Source of the DNA: an uncultured Oscillospiraceae bacterium
GTDB taxonomy: Bacteria; Bacillota; Clostridia; Oscillospirales; Oscillospiraceae
Direction of reading: 5' to 3'
Length of the DNA: 33,743 nt
Assembly: GCA_947625945.1 (NCBI GenBank)
Contig: CANQQI010000008.1
Coordinates: 1-33,743, forward strand
Shown: one piece after another, positions 8,372 through 18,131 of the stretch
Layout: each line of letters opens with the position of its first letter
Position numbering within the stretch: the stretch's first letter is position 1
Position numbers and translations under genes: made by a program
The notes under the pieces: model-generated
Seen by the model: the letters and a program-made list of their open reading frames with translations, nothing else
Databases searched by the model: none
What the model was told of the DNA's origin: nothing

Positions 8372-10861
8372 TTACTTACTTGTCAGGACCGTATTCCCCC
8401 GCACCAAGCGCAGGACTCGGGCAGCGCTGCACCGCAGGTCCTCCATGCGGACTGCGCCGGAGTCGACGCCCTTTTTCAGCGCCTCCACCTGATCCGGCCG
8501 GCCGGGGCAGATGAGGTCGCATTGCGCGGCGGGCGCTTTCTGCGCGTCGCCGCTGAGCGCTTTGCAGCAGTCGGTCCGGTCTGCCTTCATGGCATCCCAG
8601 TCGCTCATAACCAGGCCACGGAAGCCCCATTCGTTTCGCAGCACTTTCACCAGCAGATCGTAATTATTGGGGCAGTATATACCATTGACCTTGTTATAGG
8701 CAGCCATCACCGTCATGGGTGCGCTTTCCTTCACTGCAATCTCAAAGCCCCGCAGATACAGTTCCCGCAACGTCCGCTCCGTCATATTGGAGGAGGAGAA
8801 ATTGCGCTGCAGCTCACAGCTGTTGGCGGCGAAGTGCTTCACGCTCATGCCCTTGCCGGGATGGGACTGAACGCCCCGGACGATGGCAGCGGCCATCTTG
8901 CCAGACACCAGCGGGTCCTCAGAGTAATACTCGAAGGTTCGCCCGCACAAGGGGTTGCGGTGGATGTTCATGCCGGGGGCCAGCCAGACCGTAACGCCAA
9001 AAGCTTCCATTTCCGCGCCAACGGCGTCTCCCACCGCTTCCAGAAGCGCGGGATCGAAGCTCTGGGCCAAAAGCTGGCTGCAGGGCCATGCGGTGGCGTA
9101 CTGATAGTGAACGGTTCCATCCTCCGGTCGGGCCATCTGGCTCTTCAGCGCCATGCCGGCAAAGCCAAACAGATACCGGCGGTATGCCTCCAGTGTCTCC
9201 GGCACCCGGGCAGCTTTTACGGAGCCATCCGGGAGCTCTACCACCTGGCTCGTCAGATTCAGCCCCGCGGGGCCGTCGGATAGAATGGCGTTGGGAATGC
9301 CCAGGGTTTCATACAGCTCCGGCGTGGTGGTGCCGGAGGCGCCCATGGCTGTAACCTGGAGTTGCTTGTTGCCGGTGCCGCCGCCCACCACCAGAGTGGC
9401 CAACTGCTCGACAGTCATGGCCTCCACCAGCGGGTCGGACGGTTCCTCTGGGGTTTCATAGGTGTGCCGGATCGGCTCGGGAAGGTATTCGTCCAGAGCC
9501 CATACCGGCAGGCCGGACACATCCTCGGCAGGCCGGGCAGGAGGAACGATTTCTTTTATCTCATGCAAAGGCGGGCAGACGGAAACGCATTGCTCCAGCA
9601 CCGCCTCCGCGCCAAGGGTCAGCGCGGCCACAGGCACAGCCGCATCGGAGGCGTTGCCCAAACGCAGAATGTATTTTCCGGACCAAAGGACCCAGACGGC
9701 CTTCTCCTCGTCATAGCAGGCCAGGTTCTTCATGGGTACGGTCAGTAGGACCTCCTTGCACGCACCGGGAGCCAAATCTTCCGTTTTGGAAAAGGCTACC
9801 AGTCGCTGACGCTCAGCCCCGGTCTGGCCAAAGGGAACGGAGGCGTAGAGCTGAACCACCTCCCGGCCAGGTACCTTCCCTACATTCTTAACCGACGCGT
9901 GGATCTTCAGCGCCCCTGTTTCAACAGATATATCACACAGAGCGATCTGAAACGCGGTATAGCTCAGACCGTATCCAAACGCATATCGAGGCTTCACTCC
10001 GAAGGTATCAAAGAAGCGGTAACCTACATAGATCCCCTCGTTATACTCCTGGTTATATTCATCGCCGCCCAGATAGGAATAAGTCTCGTTGGAGGGCAGG
10101 TCCTCGAACCTGTAGGCCCAGGAGGTGGCCAGTTTTCCGGAGAAATTCACCTTCCCGGACAGCACATCCGCCAGGGCGTTGCCTCCCTCCTCTCCCCCTT
10201 GGACAAAGTAGACCAAGGCGCTGACATGAAGGGTATCCAGGAAGCTCACGTCGATCACACCGCCGGCATTGATCACAACGATCAAATTCTTGTACGCGCC
10301 AGAAACAAATTCCAGATTTTCCCTTTCCACATCGTCCAGACGGTAGTCGCCCTGCACGTCTTTTCGGTCATTTCCTTCACCGGCCTGCCGGGCCAGGACA
10401 TAGACCACCGTATCGCAACCAGAGGCCGCCACGTCTTCCGCTGTCACCGGGATGCCGGTGGGATGCCGGAAGGGCGGGATCTCATGCAGAATCCGGTAAA
10501 ACTCCCGGACCCCCGCCACCTTTTTCTCCATTTCCTGCCGGTACGCCTCGTAGGTATCGGCATAAAACCGGTCGAATCGATCCAGCCAGCCCGTGGTCGT
10601 GATCTCAAATCCCGCGTTTTCCAGTCCCTGGGCAATGGTGACGGAGTATCGCTCCCGCACGGCGCCGGAACCGGTCCCGCCCTTGACGGTCATTCTGGCC
10701 CCTGAACCATATAGCGCGATTTTTTGATCCTTCAGCGGCAGGACACCGTCATTTTCCAGCAGCACAAAGCCCTCCGCCGCAGCTCTGCGGGCCAGCGCAC
10801 GGTTTCTCAGCTCCATCGGGGACGGCTCTCGGTTTGTACCGCCCATAATGATCGTTTTCAT
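8372..10861 (-). CDS. GH3 beta-glucosidase-like enzyme, permuted domain order, probably cytoplasmic
   Basis: Start placed at MKTIIMGG with GGAGG upstream. GH3 C-type domain first (GFVLLENDGVLPLKDQKIALYGSGA), FnIII-like, then GH3 N-type domain with LVMSDWDAMK nucleophile motif. No signal peptide. Confidence 0.88.
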   Translation of the reverse strand: MKTIIMGGTNREPSPMELRNRALARRAAAEGFVLLENDGVLPLKDQKIALYGSGARMTVKGGTGSGAVRERYSVTIAQGLENAGFEITTTGWLDRFDRFYADTYEAYRQEMEKKVAGVREFYRILHEIPPFRHPTGIPVTAEDVAASGCDTVVYVLARQAGEGNDRKDVQGDYRLDDVERENLEFVSGAYKNLIVVINAGGVIDVSFLDTLHVSALVYFVQGGEEGGNALADVLSGKVNFSGKLATSWAYRFEDLPSNETYSYLGGDEYNQEYNEGIYVGYRFFDTFGVKPRYAFGYGLSYTAFQIALCDISVETGALKIHASVKNVGKVPGREVVQLYASVPFGQTGAERQRLVAFSKTEDLAPGACKEVLLTVPMKNLACYDEEKAVWVLWSGKYILRLGNASDAAVPVAALTLGAEAVLEQCVSVCPPLHEIKEIVPPARPAEDVSGLPVWALDEYLPEPIRHTYETPEEPSDPLVEAMTVEQLATLVVGGGTGNKQLQVTAMGASGTTTPELYETLGIPNAILSDGPAGLNLTSQVVELPDGSVKAARVPETLEAYRRYLFGFAGMALKSQMARPEDGTVHYQYATAWPCSQLLAQSFDPALLEAVGDAVGAEMEAFGVTVWLAPGMNIHRNPLCGRTFEYYSEDPLVSGKMAAAIVRGVQSHPGKGMSVKHFAANSCELQRNFSSSNMTERTLRELYLRGFEIAVKESAPMTVMAAYNKVNGIYCPNNYDLLVKVLRNEWGFRGLVMSDWDAMKADRTDCCKALSGDAQKAPAAQCDLICPGRPDQVEALKKGVDSGAVRMEDLRCSAARVLRLVRGNTVLTSK

Positions 10862-10942
10862 GGCAGCTCCTCCATTTATAATCATGCCGTTGTGGGCGAC
10901 AGCTGTCTGCCGCCGCCCGCATTTTTGCCTCACAATGTGTGG

Positions 10943-12757
10943 TTATTTGCTGTTCTTTTTATTTTCCCGGATGGCCTTTTTTGCGGTCTTCATTGCCTTG
11001 TGGGCAGCTTTCAGCTCGGCCTTTGCCTTTTTTTCCGCCCGTTTGGCCAGTACCTTCTGGTTTTCGGCCTCAAAGTCCAGGCCCTTCTTTTCACATTTCT
11101 CTTTCAGCTCCCGGACGCGGATCTCCTCCGCCATGCGGTCGGCCTCCTCCCGCTCCCGGCGCTCCAGCTCGTCAGCGGGGATATACTCAATACCCAAGGC
11201 GGCGCATTCGGCCACCTTCCGGTCTTGAAGCTCTCGAGACACCTGGGGAAGATGCTTTTCAATGTCGAACAGGAAGAAGAAGATCACGAACACCAGGATG
11301 CCGATAAGGATGTAGCTGCCCTGATAGGCGAAGTTGATCCAGCCGGTGGCAGCCGCGGGCTGGTCTGCATACAGGGCAATATCGCCGTTCATGCCAATCT
11401 GCTGGGGCTGCATATAACCGCTGGCCATCAGGCCTAGGTTGAAGATGCCCTGGGCAATGCCGACGGCAAACATCATGGACGCGCTGGAGAAGCCGCCGGT
11501 AAGCCCGTCGCTGCGGACCTTGGTTTTCCACTCCACATGGTCAATGACATCGCCCATGTAGGAGGTAATGACGTAAGAAAACGAGATATTGCCAATGGCG
11601 GCCAGTGCCGTGCCGATCATAATCATCATACGGCTGCCGGCGTTCATGTAGGCAAATATGGAGCCGAAGACTGTAATGATTGCGCCGCCCCAGATCACCT
11701 TCCGGCGGCCCAGCTTTTTCATCAGCGGCAGGAGCAGCAGAATGCCCGGGCCCATGGGGGACAGCGCGATCATCTGGAAGCTGGCCTGGATCGCGCCAAC
11801 CTCACCGTAAGCGTTGCCCCGGACGACCCATCCGGAGTAGTAGATCAGGGAGATGTTCCGCATATTGGTCAGAATCTCCGTGACCAGCAGCAGGATGATA
11901 AACATCACCCAGTATTTGTCTACAATGCAGGCCTTCAGCTGCTGGAACATGGTTGCCTCGGTGTGAGGGGCAGAAGGCGCGGTAGCATTGGAATCCTCGA
12001 TCCCCACCTGATTGCGGCGCTCCTCCGTGACCCGCTCTCGGGTGTAGAAATACTGCACGAAGGCCAGAGGCACGCTCAGCAGGGCAAAGGCGGACATGGT
12101 CACAAAGTAACCCTGGGCGTTATTGCCGTGCATGGCCGAGCATACAGCGGACAGAATCATGGGGAACAGGATGGACACAAGACCCGTGCCCACATTCGCG
12201 GTGATGCGGGCCGCCATGGCGTTGTTCTTCCGCTGGTTCACATTTCGGGTGGACAAGGCGGCGGACAACTCCTTGGACATATTCCACATGGTGTAGGCCA
12301 CGCAGTAATAGAGGTTGTAGCTGACGATCACCCAAATGGCTTGGGCCATGGTTCCTTGGAATGGCATCCAGAACATCAGAATAATGCTGATGGCCACCAG
12401 CGGAGCGGAGATGATCATCCATGGCCGGACCTTGCCCTGGCGGCAGGTGGTCATGTCGATGAGCTTGCTCATGATGAGGTTCGTCACTGCGTCCAGCAGT
12501 TTGGACACCACGGGGAACAGGACCATAAACGTGGCGATCCAGGCCGCCCGGTCCACCGTAAATCCCAGGATGTCGGTGAGGTACTGGTTGAAGTAGCTGT
12601 TGACGATGGACTGGCCAATGAGCATTCCGTAGGGACCTAAAACGTAGCCCAACCACATCTCTTTGGCAGTGGTGTTGGCGGAAGTGATGCGCGAGTCCCA
12701 TTTGTGGCTGGCAAAGGCCCCGGACAGCAATCCGCGTTTTTCTTTTGCCGCGTTCAT
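10943..12757 (-). CDS. GPH-family MFS glycoside/cation symporter with long charged C-terminal tail
   Basis: 604 aa; TTCRQGKVRPWMI, multiple TM helices, STRNVNQRKNNAMA; Lys/Ala/Glu-rich C-terminus. Confidence 0.88.
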   Translation of the reverse strand: MNAAKEKRGLLSGAFASHKWDSRITSANTTAKEMWLGYVLGPYGMLIGQSIVNSYFNQYLTDILGFTVDRAAWIATFMVLFPVVSKLLDAVTNLIMSKLIDMTTCRQGKVRPWMIISAPLVAISIILMFWMPFQGTMAQAIWVIVSYNLYYCVAYTMWNMSKELSAALSTRNVNQRKNNAMAARITANVGTGLVSILFPMILSAVCSAMHGNNAQGYFVTMSAFALLSVPLAFVQYFYTRERVTEERRNQVGIEDSNATAPSAPHTEATMFQQLKACIVDKYWVMFIILLLVTEILTNMRNISLIYYSGWVVRGNAYGEVGAIQASFQMIALSPMGPGILLLLPLMKKLGRRKVIWGGAIITVFGSIFAYMNAGSRMMIMIGTALAAIGNISFSYVITSYMGDVIDHVEWKTKVRSDGLTGGFSSASMMFAVGIAQGIFNLGLMASGYMQPQQIGMNGDIALYADQPAAATGWINFAYQGSYILIGILVFVIFFFLFDIEKHLPQVSRELQDRKVAECAALGIEYIPADELERREREEADRMAEEIRVRELKEKCEKKGLDFEAENQKVLAKRAEKKAKAELKAAHKAMKTAKKAIRENKKNSK

Positions 12758-12805
12758 TTTGGTTCCTCCCTTTGTTGTTATTCAATTCGCTTTATGGAAT
12801 CGGTA

Positions 12806-13375
12806 TTATGTTTCTACTGCGCTGGAGCGGAATGAATGAATTGCTCCGGCGCACAGATCCATGATCAGCCCGGTCACAGCCTCCGGCTCGTCAGTCATCC
12901 CGTCCCGCACCCATCTGCTGAGAATCGCTCCGCTGCCAAACGACAGATAATCATAGACCAGCCGCTCCCGACCCTGCGGGTGGATCGTAAGGAGCCTTTG
13001 AAAGAGTGGATAGCACTGCTGAAAGCAGGCGGAGAATATTTTGGCGGAGAACGCCGGATCTGCATTGTCCGAGGCCAACACCATGAACCGCCGGCCATCG
13101 TTACGCAGATAGACCAACAGCTCCATCAAAAGCGGCTTGACCTGGGCGGTACCGCCAAAGGCCCCGCAGACTTTTGTGATGAACTGCCGCTCCAGCTTCT
13201 CCAGCAAGTCCGGAATATCCAGATAGTGCTTGTAAAAGGTGGAACGGTTGATGCCGGCACCCGCGCACAACTGCGTAACCGTAATGGCGGAGACCGGCTT
13301 CTCACGCAAGAGGGACAGAAAGGTTTCCTCCACCATATGCTTCGTGTAGTTCACGCGGGCATCGTTGGAATTCAT
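12806..13375 (-). CDS. TetR/AcrR-type transcriptional regulator
   Basis: Start at MNSNDARVNY; N-terminal HTH (MVEETFLSLLREKPVSAITVTQLCAGAGINRSTFYKHYLDIPDLLEKLE). Confidence 0.88.
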   Translation of the reverse strand: MNSNDARVNYTKHMVEETFLSLLREKPVSAITVTQLCAGAGINRSTFYKHYLDIPDLLEKLERQFITKVCGAFGGTAQVKPLLMELLVYLRNDGRRFMVLASDNADPAFSAKIFSACFQQCYPLFQRLLTIHPQGRERLVYDYLSFGSGAILSRWVRDGMTDEPEAVTGLIMDLCAGAIHSFRSSAVET

Positions 13376-13446
13376 GATTATCTCCTTCTTTGGCAACAAA
13401 GCCGCCCATTGTGTCGATTATGTAACAAATGTCGGACCATTGACGG

Positions 13447-13475
13447 TTGCGTTCTTCAGGGGGCAACGGTATAAT
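13447..13475 (+). promoter_or_regulatory. Predicted sigma70 promoter for the plus-strand GPH transporter
   Basis: TTGCGT (13447-13452), 17-nt spacer, TATAAT (13470-13475), 45 nt before the ATG at 13521. Confidence 0.65.
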
Positions 13476-13482
13476 AGTTGCC
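13462..13482. promoter_or_regulatory. Candidate TetR-type operator
   Basis: Perfect inverted repeat GGCAAC-n9-GTTGCC enclosing the TATAAT; an additional half-site GGCAAC at 13392-13397 next to the TetR RBS. Confidence 0.6.
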
Positions 13483-13520
13483 AAGAAATAGTCGGCACAG
13501 GCGGTTTGGGGGAGAGAAAA

Positions 13521-14933
13521 ATGAAAAAGGAGTTTCCTTTCGGGTCTGTTCTGGATTCCCGGACGGACCCTGAGCAGGTCACACGGCGGGAGCAGATCTT
13601 TGGCTATTTCGTCGGGCCCTGCCTCGTTTACAGCGTCTACAACGCCGTGGCGGGTCACTATCTGACCCAGTTTTATACAGACGTGCTGGGGCTTGCCGGG
13701 GCGTTTTTGACCATGATGCCGCTGCTATCCAAACTTTTCAGCGGCGCTGTAAGCATTTTGATCGGTCGGCTTATTGACCGCACGCGGACCCGCCATGGCA
13801 AGGCGCGGCCGTGGATACTCCTGTCCGGGTTTCTCATCGCCCTGTGCGGCATACTGCTGTACACGGTGCCGGCCCAGTCTTTTCAGGCAAAACTCATTTG
13901 GGTGGTGGTCAGCTACAATCTCTTTTTTTCCCTGGCCTTTTCCACCTATTCTCTGGGGCATTCGCTGATGGTGCCCTTGTCCACCAGGGACGCTAAAAAG
14001 CGGGACAGCCTCGCCATGCTGACCTCCACCGGCACCTCCATGCTGCCCGGCATGATCTCTACCATCGTCATGCCCGTGCTGGTGAGGACTATCGGCGTCG
14101 GCCCTGCGGCTCAAAGCCGGTGGCTGACCGTGATGGGCTGCATTTCAATCGTTGCCATTCCCGCGGCGCTGGTCGAATTTTGGTTCACTCGGGAACGTGT
14201 AGCCGCCCAGGAAAGCACCGGGCAGCCCCAGGCCGTTTCCTTCCGAAAACAGGTTGGTGCCTGCTTTCATGACAAATATTGGATCATGGTAGTCGTTTTT
14301 ACGGCTGTGCTGCATCTGTGCAACGGCCTGACCACAAGCTCCATGCTGTATTACTGCAACTGGGTCCTGGGAAACAGCGTGGATTCCGGCGCGGCAAAGC
14401 AGCTTTTGGTTAATGTGGTCGGCCAAGGCCCTATGGGATTTGGCATAGCGTTGCTGTGGCCGCTGGTGCGAAAGTACGGCAAGCGGCGGGTGACCATTGC
14501 CGGATTTTCGGTTGCCTCCCTGGGCAGCCTGGGCGTGCTGCTGGCAGGAGACCGGCTGCCTCTGGTGCTGGCGGCGCTTTTTGTAAAGTCTGTGGGCTCT
14601 CTGCCGACTTATGTAATGGCGGCTCTGCTGGCAGAGGCGCTGGACCACATCGAGCTGAAAAACGGTTTCCGGGCCGACGGTTTTTCCGCCTCCGTGGCCT
14701 CGATCACCCAGACCACCATAATGGGGCTGAGCCAAACCGTTCTGCTTTTAGGGATTACCCTTTTCGGCTATATTTCCCCGGTCGCCACAGAGCAGAGCAT
14801 TGTCCAGCCGGAGGCCGTGCGGGCCTTTTTCTCAACCTGCTTCGCAGGGTTTCCCCTTGTGGGCTATGCCGTCTGCGCCGGGATCATGGTGTTTTACGAC
14901 ATCGGTGAAAAAGTGTCGGAGACGGCTCCATGA
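13521..14933 (+). CDS. GPH-family MFS transporter without the charged tail
   Basis: MKKEFPFGSVLDSRTDPEQVTRREQIFGYFVGP...LIDRTRTRHGKARPWILLSGF; ggggagag RBS upstream. Confidence 0.85.
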   Translation: MKKEFPFGSVLDSRTDPEQVTRREQIFGYFVGPCLVYSVYNAVAGHYLTQFYTDVLGLAGAFLTMMPLLSKLFSGAVSILIGRLIDRTRTRHGKARPWILLSGFLIALCGILLYTVPAQSFQAKLIWVVVSYNLFFSLAFSTYSLGHSLMVPLSTRDAKKRDSLAMLTSTGTSMLPGMISTIVMPVLVRTIGVGPAAQSRWLTVMGCISIVAIPAALVEFWFTRERVAAQESTGQPQAVSFRKQVGACFHDKYWIMVVVFTAVLHLCNGLTTSSMLYYCNWVLGNSVDSGAAKQLLVNVVGQGPMGFGIALLWPLVRKYGKRRVTIAGFSVASLGSLGVLLAGDRLPLVLAALFVKSVGSLPTYVMAALLAEALDHIELKNGFRADGFSASVASITQTTIMGLSQTVLLLGITLFGYISPVATEQSIVQPEAVRAFFSTCFAGFPLVGYAVCAGIMVFYDIGEKVSETAP

Positions 14934-14949
14934 GCCCTGACGGGCGGCG

Positions 14950-14987
14950 GTCCTATTTCCCGGCGGATTCCCGCCGGGAAATAGGAC
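14950..14987. terminator. Long hairpin between convergent transporter genes, likely bidirectional terminator
   Basis: GTCCTATTTCCCGGCGG-attc-CCGCCGGGAAATAGGAC: 17-bp perfect stem, 4-nt loop, between stops at 14933 (+) and 14998 (-). Confidence 0.7.
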
Positions 14988-14997
14988 ATCGATTCCT

Positions 14998-16776
14998 TTA
15001 TTTTACTTTCTTTGCCTTTTTGGCGGCCTTCTTGGCTTCCTTAGCTGCCCGCTTGGCCAGCACTTTCTGGTTTTCAGCCTCAAAGTCCAGGCCCTTCTTG
15101 GCGCATTTTTCCTTCAGTTCTTTAATCCGGTTTTCCTCGGCCTCCTGCGCCTGCAGCGCCCGCTCCTGCTTTTCCAGCACGGACTGGGGGATGTACTCGA
15201 TGCCCTGGGCTTCGCATTCCTTGCGCTTCTTTTCCTCCAAGGACCGCTGTACAGTGGGCATATCCCGCTCGATCTTAAAGAAGAACGCGAAAAGGATGAA
15301 GAACAGCACACCGGTGAGCATATTGGCGCCCTGATAAGAGAAGTTGATCCAGTTGGTGGCTGCCTGGGTCTGATCCGCATACAGAAGGATCTGATCCCCG
15401 TCATTGTTGATGAAGGAGCCAACCACTTCCGGCTGGACGTACTTTGTAACGACCAGACCCAGATTGAACAGCGCCTGGCCTATGCCCTTGGAGAACATCT
15501 CCGCGAAGCCGACCACAGCCGCCGTCAGGCCCTCTACCCGCACGCCCCGGGAGTACTCCACATGGTCGATGGCATCGCCCACGAAAGTGAGCATGGAGTA
15601 GATCAGCGCCATAGCGCCGATGGAGTAAATGGCAGTGCCGCCATAGATCGCACCGGTCTGCCCTACGCTCAGAAATGCGGCAAACGCGCCTACCGCCGCA
15701 AAAACCGACCCGACAACGATGACCTTGGTGCGGCCGAACTTTTTGAACAGCGGCAGCAGCAGGAGCAATCCGGGGCCCATGGGCGCCATGGAGATCATGG
15801 TGAATTTTGCCTGAATGGATGCGTATTCGCCGTAGGCGTTGCCATTGACCACCCAGCCGCTGTAATAGACCTGGGCGACGCTTCGCATGGCGTTGAGTAC
15901 CTGATAGATCAGGATCATCAGGATCAGCATGATCCAGTATTTATCCCGAATGCACGCCTTGAACTGCTCGACAAAGGAGGCTTCCTTCACCAGTGTCTGG
16001 CCCTGGGGCTGGCCGGTCACACCGTACTGATTGCGGCGCTCCTCGGTGATCCGCTCCCGGGTGAAGAAGTACTGCACGAAGGTCAGCGGTACGGCGATGC
16101 AGCACATCACCGCCATGCAGACCAGATATCCATCCCGGGTGTTGCCTACCATGCCGCTGATGGCGGTAAGAATGGTGGGGAACAGGATAGAAATAATGCC
16201 GGTGCCGATATTTTTCGTGATCTGGCCGGCCATGGAGTTGTTTTTCCGCTGCTGGAAATTCCGGGTAGACAGCGCAGCGGTCAACTCATAAGACATATAC
16301 CACATGGTATAGCCCACGGAGTAGAACAGATTGTAGGCCACAATGATCCAAATCGCCATGACCACCGGGTTGGAAAACGGAATCCAGAACAGCATCATCA
16401 GGCTGACGACCATGATGGGCAAGCTCAGGATCAGCCAGGGGCGGAGCTTACCCTGGCGGCAGGTGGTGTTATCCAGGACCTTGGCCATCAAAACATTGGT
16501 GATGGCATCCAGGATCTTGGAGAACAGGGGGAACAGGACCATAAAAGTGCCGATCCAGAGCCCCATACTGGAGGTGAAGCCCAGAACGTCGGTCAGATAC
16601 TGGTTGAAGTAACTGTTGACGATGGATTGCAGCAGCATGGCTCCGAAGGGACCGGCCACATAGCCCAGCCACAGCTCTTTTTTGCCTACGTTGGCGGATG
16701 TAATGCGGGTGTTCCAGAAGCTGCCCCGAAAGGCATTTTCAAGAAGCCCATTTTTGGTTTTCGTCGGTTCTGACAT
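14998..16776 (-). CDS. GPH-family MFS glycoside/cation symporter with charged C-terminal tail
   Basis: 592 aa; TTCRQGKLRPWLILS; tail ELKEKCAKKGLDFEAENQKVLAKRAAKEAKKAAKKAKKVK. Confidence 0.88.
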   Translation of the reverse strand: MSEPTKTKNGLLENAFRGSFWNTRITSANVGKKELWLGYVAGPFGAMLLQSIVNSYFNQYLTDVLGFTSSMGLWIGTFMVLFPLFSKILDAITNVLMAKVLDNTTCRQGKLRPWLILSLPIMVVSLMMLFWIPFSNPVVMAIWIIVAYNLFYSVGYTMWYMSYELTAALSTRNFQQRKNNSMAGQITKNIGTGIISILFPTILTAISGMVGNTRDGYLVCMAVMCCIAVPLTFVQYFFTRERITEERRNQYGVTGQPQGQTLVKEASFVEQFKACIRDKYWIMLILMILIYQVLNAMRSVAQVYYSGWVVNGNAYGEYASIQAKFTMISMAPMGPGLLLLLPLFKKFGRTKVIVVGSVFAAVGAFAAFLSVGQTGAIYGGTAIYSIGAMALIYSMLTFVGDAIDHVEYSRGVRVEGLTAAVVGFAEMFSKGIGQALFNLGLVVTKYVQPEVVGSFINNDGDQILLYADQTQAATNWINFSYQGANMLTGVLFFILFAFFFKIERDMPTVQRSLEEKKRKECEAQGIEYIPQSVLEKQERALQAQEAEENRIKELKEKCAKKGLDFEAENQKVLAKRAAKEAKKAAKKAKKVK

Positions 16777-16861
16777 AATGCTCTCCTTCCTTTTTCTTTT
16801 CTTATTGTAAGATCCGGTTAGATTTTGGAGCTTACAAGCTTATGATACCGCGCCGCGATTC

Positions 16862-16877
16862 TTTTGAAAATTCAAAA
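16862..16877. promoter_or_regulatory. Candidate operator palindrome upstream of the GPH transporter
   Basis: TTTTGAA-AA-TTCAAAA within the AT-rich 318-bp divergent intergenic region. Confidence 0.3.
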
Positions 16878-17093
16878 TTTAGTTATTCTATTCATTAATT
16901 AGATAAATTAAAAAACAGAACGATTTTACAAATAATTAAGCAAATATGTGGATATCATGCTTTTTCGTATCCCTTACAGCTGATTTGTTCACCTACCCGC
17001 CCGCCAAAGACAGTCGAGATTCATTCCAACTCTTGACCAAGACAGACGTCTATCCTTCTTTACAATTCTGGAAAGGCATTGGAGGTTGTTGCC

Positions 17094-18086
17094 ATGATTG
17101 AGCAGTTTTTTATCACCGGAGCAACAGGCTTTTTGGGCAGTACATTGACCAAAGCGCTCGTTGACAGAGGAAAAAAGGTAGTTGGCCTGCGGCAGCCACA
17201 GGACCAAAGCAAACTGCTTTCTGGGGTGGAGTATCGGACCGGAGATATCACGGAGCCCGATACGCTTGGAGATTTCCTGGCGGGTGCCGATGGCCAGTCG
17301 GCGGTCCTCATCCATTGCGCAGGGCTGGTCTCCATTGGGTCGGGGCAAGAGGAGCGGGTCCGGAAGGTCAATGTGGAAGGAACAAAAAACCTTGTTGACC
17401 TGGCAATGCGGAACAATATCGGCAGGTTCATCTATGTTAGTTCCGTTCACGCCATTCGTGAGCAGCCGGACGGCATGGTAATCCGGGAGACCTTGCATTT
17501 TTCCCCGGATGAGATCATCGGTTCTTACGGAAAAAGCAAAGCAGAGGCGACCGCCTATGTGCTGAATGCCTCGATGCACGGTCTAAATGCGACGGTCGTG
17601 CATCCTTCCGGAATGATCGGTCCCGGAGATCTGACCGGCGGCTATATGACGGAAACGATCCGGGCGTTTTTGAAAGGCGGCTTTCCGGTCGCGATCGAGG
17701 GGGGATATGACTTTGCGGATGTACGGGATGTAGCGGAGGGGATTATTCAATGCGTAGAACACGGAAAATCGGGAGAGACTTACATTCTGTCCAACCGGTA
17801 TATTACCGTGAAAGAGATTTTTGAATGCCTCAGCGCATTCAAAGGGACCCCCCGGGCATACAAAACCATTCCTTTGAAACCTTTGATCCTATTTGCGCCG
17901 CTGCTTGAGTGGGCAGCGAAAAAGCTGGGGCTTCCAAAGCTGCTTACGCCGTATTCCCTTTATACCTTGGGTAGCAACGGGCACTTCAGCCATGAAAAGG
18001 CGGACAGAGAGCTTGGCTATTCAGTGCGTCCCCTGGAGCAGACCTTGATCGATACGGCAAAATGGCTGGTAAACGGTACTCCGTAA
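17094..18086 (+). CDS. NAD(P)-dependent epimerase/dehydratase (extended SDR)
   Basis: Start at MIEQFFITGATGFLGSTL (TGATGFLG Rossmann motif), SYGKSKAEA (YxxxK). Confidence 0.88.
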   Translation: MIEQFFITGATGFLGSTLTKALVDRGKKVVGLRQPQDQSKLLSGVEYRTGDITEPDTLGDFLAGADGQSAVLIHCAGLVSIGSGQEERVRKVNVEGTKNLVDLAMRNNIGRFIYVSSVHAIREQPDGMVIRETLHFSPDEIIGSYGKSKAEATAYVLNASMHGLNATVVHPSGMIGPGDLTGGYMTETIRAFLKGGFPVAIEGGYDFADVRDVAEGIIQCVEHGKSGETYILSNRYITVKEIFECLSAFKGTPRAYKTIPLKPLILFAPLLEWAAKKLGLPKLLTPYSLYTLGSNGHFSHEKADRELGYSVRPLEQTLIDTAKWLVNGTP

Positions 18087-18131
18087 AAATCTAAACATTC
18101 GCATGTTGCACATTACTTGGAGGTATTTGAA

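Noticed and set aside
6568-8514. 648-aa plus-strand ORF
   Set aside because: Antisense to the GH2 gene, which has clear catalytic motifs.
11537-12640. 367-aa plus-strand ORF, with a similar 403-aa ORF at 15562..16773
   Set aside because: Mirror frames of the paralogous GPH transporter genes; their resemblance to each other reflects transporter homology.
16840-16980. AT-rich intergenic stretch considered as an att site or IS remnant
   Set aside because: No terminal repeats, transposase fragment or target duplication visible; more likely a divergent promoter region.
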